A stretch of DNA of 8,072 nucleotides from DATGEP01 sp035310125. GTDB lineage: Bacteria > Chloroflexota > Ktedonobacteria > Ktedonobacterales > JADMIN01. The notes under the pieces were generated by a model. It worked only from the letters and a program-made list of their open reading frames with translations. It was not told the DNA's origin and ran no database searches. Shown here one piece after another: positions 6,425-8,072 of the stretch. The first letter of the stretch is position 1; the number at the start of each line of letters is the position of its first letter. A program made the position numbers and the translations under genes. The DNA is taken from the NCBI GenBank assembly GCA_035310125.1, contig DATGEP010000276.1:1-8072 (forward strand). The letters run 5' to 3'.

Positions 6425-8072
6425 TCAGGGCGTGTAGTGTTCGATCAGCGCCTGATGCGCGTACGACCGGTTGAAGTTGAGGTTATCATACTCACCGACG
6501 GCCCATAGCTCGCCATTAGCGACAGCCGTGACGCCGAGGAGGACATTATCGGCCACCCCAGGCGTGCTGACTGGCACATTGCTCCATGTGTGGCCGTCCC
6601 AGTGTTCCACGACGGCAGCATGATAATCCCCACCGACAGCCCACACGTCAGCCGTGCCGTGTGCGGCGACCGATCGAAGCACTGGATAGGTATGCGCGGC
6701 GGGTGTCGCTGGCGTGATAGGCGACCATTGGTTGCCGTCCCAGTGGAGGATGAGCGCGCCATTATCGCCAGAGCCGACAGCCCACACATCGCGTGCCGAG
6801 ACGGCGGTAACTCCAATCAGGATGCCATTCGGCAAATTTGGAATAACCGACCATGACGAGCCGTTCCAGTGCTCGATGAGCGCTGGGAGCTGCCCGCCGC
6901 AGTTTAGCGACGTATTGGCGCCAACGGCCCAGATGTCGTTCGCCGAGACAGCGGCAACACCGAGCAGCGTTTCACCATTCAGATAGCTGCCAGAGGCGCC
7001 CCTGGGGGTTGCGACGGCACTCCATGTTGCGCCGTCCCAGTGCTCGACCAACGGGCCGTTGCTACTACCGACCGCCCAGGCATTCGTCGCGGAGAGCGCC
7101 ACGACGCCTGACAGCGCCGAGTATTGCGGGACAGACGCGGAAGCCACTGCCCACTGATTGCCATTCCAGTGCTGGATGGATGCCGCACTGCCAGCTGTGC
7201 CCACCGCCCACACATCGTTCGTCGAAGCCGCGGCGACGGCATCCAGGCTATCACTGTAGGGCGCGGCGTTTGGAGTGGTCGAGACGGTCCACGCGGTGCC
7301 GTTCCAGTGTTCGGCGAGCGTGCCGTTCGCGGAGCTGCCGACCGCCCAGACATCATTCGCCGAGATAGTCGCTACCCCATGCAGGCTGTTGAATACAGTA
7401 CCAGGACTGGCGCTAGTGACGACCGAGATAGTGCCACCGGTTTCTTGTTCAGCGAGCGTCGCGGCGGGGCCATCAGCTCCTTCGTACTGGCCGACGGTTA
7501 GGACGGGACCACCTGGAGCCGCCGCCACACCTGTCAGGCCTCGCGCTGTATTGCCAACGGGGCTGGCGACGAGGCTCCACTGCGATCCATTCCAGTGCTC
7601 GAGTACCGGAGTGATCGAGGAGACCTCCCAAAGTCCGCCAACGGCCCACACATCACTCGCAGAGGCGGCGGCGACGCTTGCCAGCGAGAAGCGCCCCTGA
7701 CCGTTGCCAGGTTGCGGTGCGGAAACGCTGGACCACCTGGTGCCGTCCCAATGCTCGATGATGGCGTTCAAGCGAAGACCGCAACCATGCAGACGGTCAT
7801 GCGATCCAGAGCCCACCGCCCAGATGTTGGTGGGCGAGACCGCCGCGATACTGGAGAGGGCGTTACCATACGAATTAGGGTTGGCACCCTGCATGAGCGT
7901 CCAGGCATGTCCGTCCCAATGCTCGATGAGCGCCTGCGTTCCCGCATTACCGAGGCTGTTATCTCCGCCCACGGCCCAGACGTTGCCGGCCGAAAGCGCC
8001 ACCACGGCGGCAAGGTTATTGTAGGGCTGGCTGCCATCTGGCGGGAGTGGTATCGCGGCGCCGTTGACGATG
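6425..8072 (-). CDS. Beta-propeller-like repeat protein, 5' end beyond the window
   Basis: The frame is open to the right edge, giving 548 visible residues; GTG at 8005 is internal to a repeat and is not the start. Eleven units of 44-58 residues follow the pattern SA.DVWAVG....LIEHW(D/N)G..W..V..P.....L..VAA. This style of repeat, one beta-propeller blade per unit, is frequent in secreted proteins of Chloroflexota, Actinobacteria and Myxobacteria. Ten units are full length; the last stops after LIEHY, and the first visible residues supply the end of a unit, as expected for a propeller closed by its two termini. Unit four (7364-7516) has lost the motif, reading PVLTVG and AEQETGG with no Trp. 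Only two Cys are visible, and no catalytic motif is. The start, any signal peptide and the total blade number cannot be seen. A surface or secreted binding protein is the likely role. Confidence 0.9.
   Translation of the reverse strand, partial: IVNGAAIPLPPDGSQPYNNLAAVVALSAGNVWAVGGDNSLGNAGTQALIEHWDGHAWTLMQGANPNSYGNALSSIAAVSPTNIWAVGSGSHDRLHGCGLRLNAIIEHWDGTRWSSVSAPQPGNGQGRFSLASVAAASASDVWAVGGLWEVSSITPVLEHWNGSQWSLVASPVGNTARGLTGVAAAPGGPVLTVGQYEGADGPAATLAEQETGGTISVVTSASPGTVFNSLHGVATISANDVWAVGSSANGTLAEHWNGTAWTVSTTPNAAPYSDSLDAVAAASTNDVWAVGTAGSAASIQHWNGNQWAVASASVPQYSALSGVVALSATNAWAVGSSNGPLVEHWDGATWSAVATPRGASGSYLNGETLLGVAAVSANDIWAVGANTSLNCGGQLPALIEHWNGSSWSVIPNLPNGILIGVTAVSARDVWAVGSGDNGALILHWDGNQWSPITPATPAAHTYPVLRSVAAHGTADVWAVGGDYHAAVVEHWDGHTWSNVPVSTPGVADNVLLGVTAVANGELWAVGEYDNLNFNRSYAHQALIEHYTP
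6434..7993 (-). repeat. Eleven WAVG/EHWNG protein repeats
   Basis: Unit lengths in order of translation are 52, 58, 49, 51, 46, 44, 49, 49, 47, 46 and a final partial 31 residues. WAVG is intact in ten of eleven, and EHW(D/N)G or a close variant (QHWNG, LHWDG) in nine; the last unit ends at EHY. Variable length lies mainly in the loop between WAVG and EHW, the site most free to change in a propeller blade. Confidence 0.85.

Noticed and set aside
7275..7700. Plus-strand open frames across the propeller gene
   Set aside because: They exist only as shadows of the tandem repeats on the other strand.
8003..8005. GTG at 8005 as the start of the propeller protein
   Set aside because: The frame stays open to the window edge and the residues before it fit the repeat pattern.

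Overview
The window holds five protein genes. Three lie on the minus strand in the left part, one large gene lies on the plus strand in the centre, and one minus-strand gene is cut by the right edge. I see no rRNA, tRNA, CRISPR array, transposase or integrase. The DNA is GC-rich (roughly 60% by eye) apart from a short AT-rich promoter-like patch near 1905-1960. GTG starts, strong Shine-Dalgarno sites before three genes, and a many-bladed repeat protein built on the DVWAVG...EHWNG..W pattern suggest a GC-rich free-living bacterium. Such repeat proteins are common in Chloroflexota (Ktedonobacteria-like) and also in Actinobacteria and Myxobacteria. The Chloroflexota guess is an inference from protein style, not proven here.

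Layout: 8-805 (-) is a single-domain GT2 glycosyltransferase of the dolichyl/polyprenyl-phosphate mannose synthase type. 1034-1831 (-) is a Crp/Fnr-family regulator whose upstream region carries promoter-like sequence and dyads. 2065-2865 (-) is a GNAT-type acetyltransferase. A region with no confident gene (2866-3405) separates it from the divergent gene at 3406-6288 (+). That gene encodes a 960-residue, single-pass membrane protein of unknown function. A 16-bp perfect inverted repeat at 6327-6375 sits between it and the convergent gene at 6425-8072 (-), which encodes a beta-propeller-like repeat protein running off the window.

The first three genes look like separate housekeeping or regulatory units; gaps of more than 200 bp argue against one operon. 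The most interesting gene is the central membrane protein. It has a Cys-free N-terminal half that may be TULIP-like plus one Ig-like segment, then one membrane helix. Its C-terminal 400 residues contain three related beta-sandwich-like repeats, each with exactly two Cys 70-73 residues apart. It may act at the cell surface together with the neighbouring repeat protein, but nothing in the sequence proves that link.
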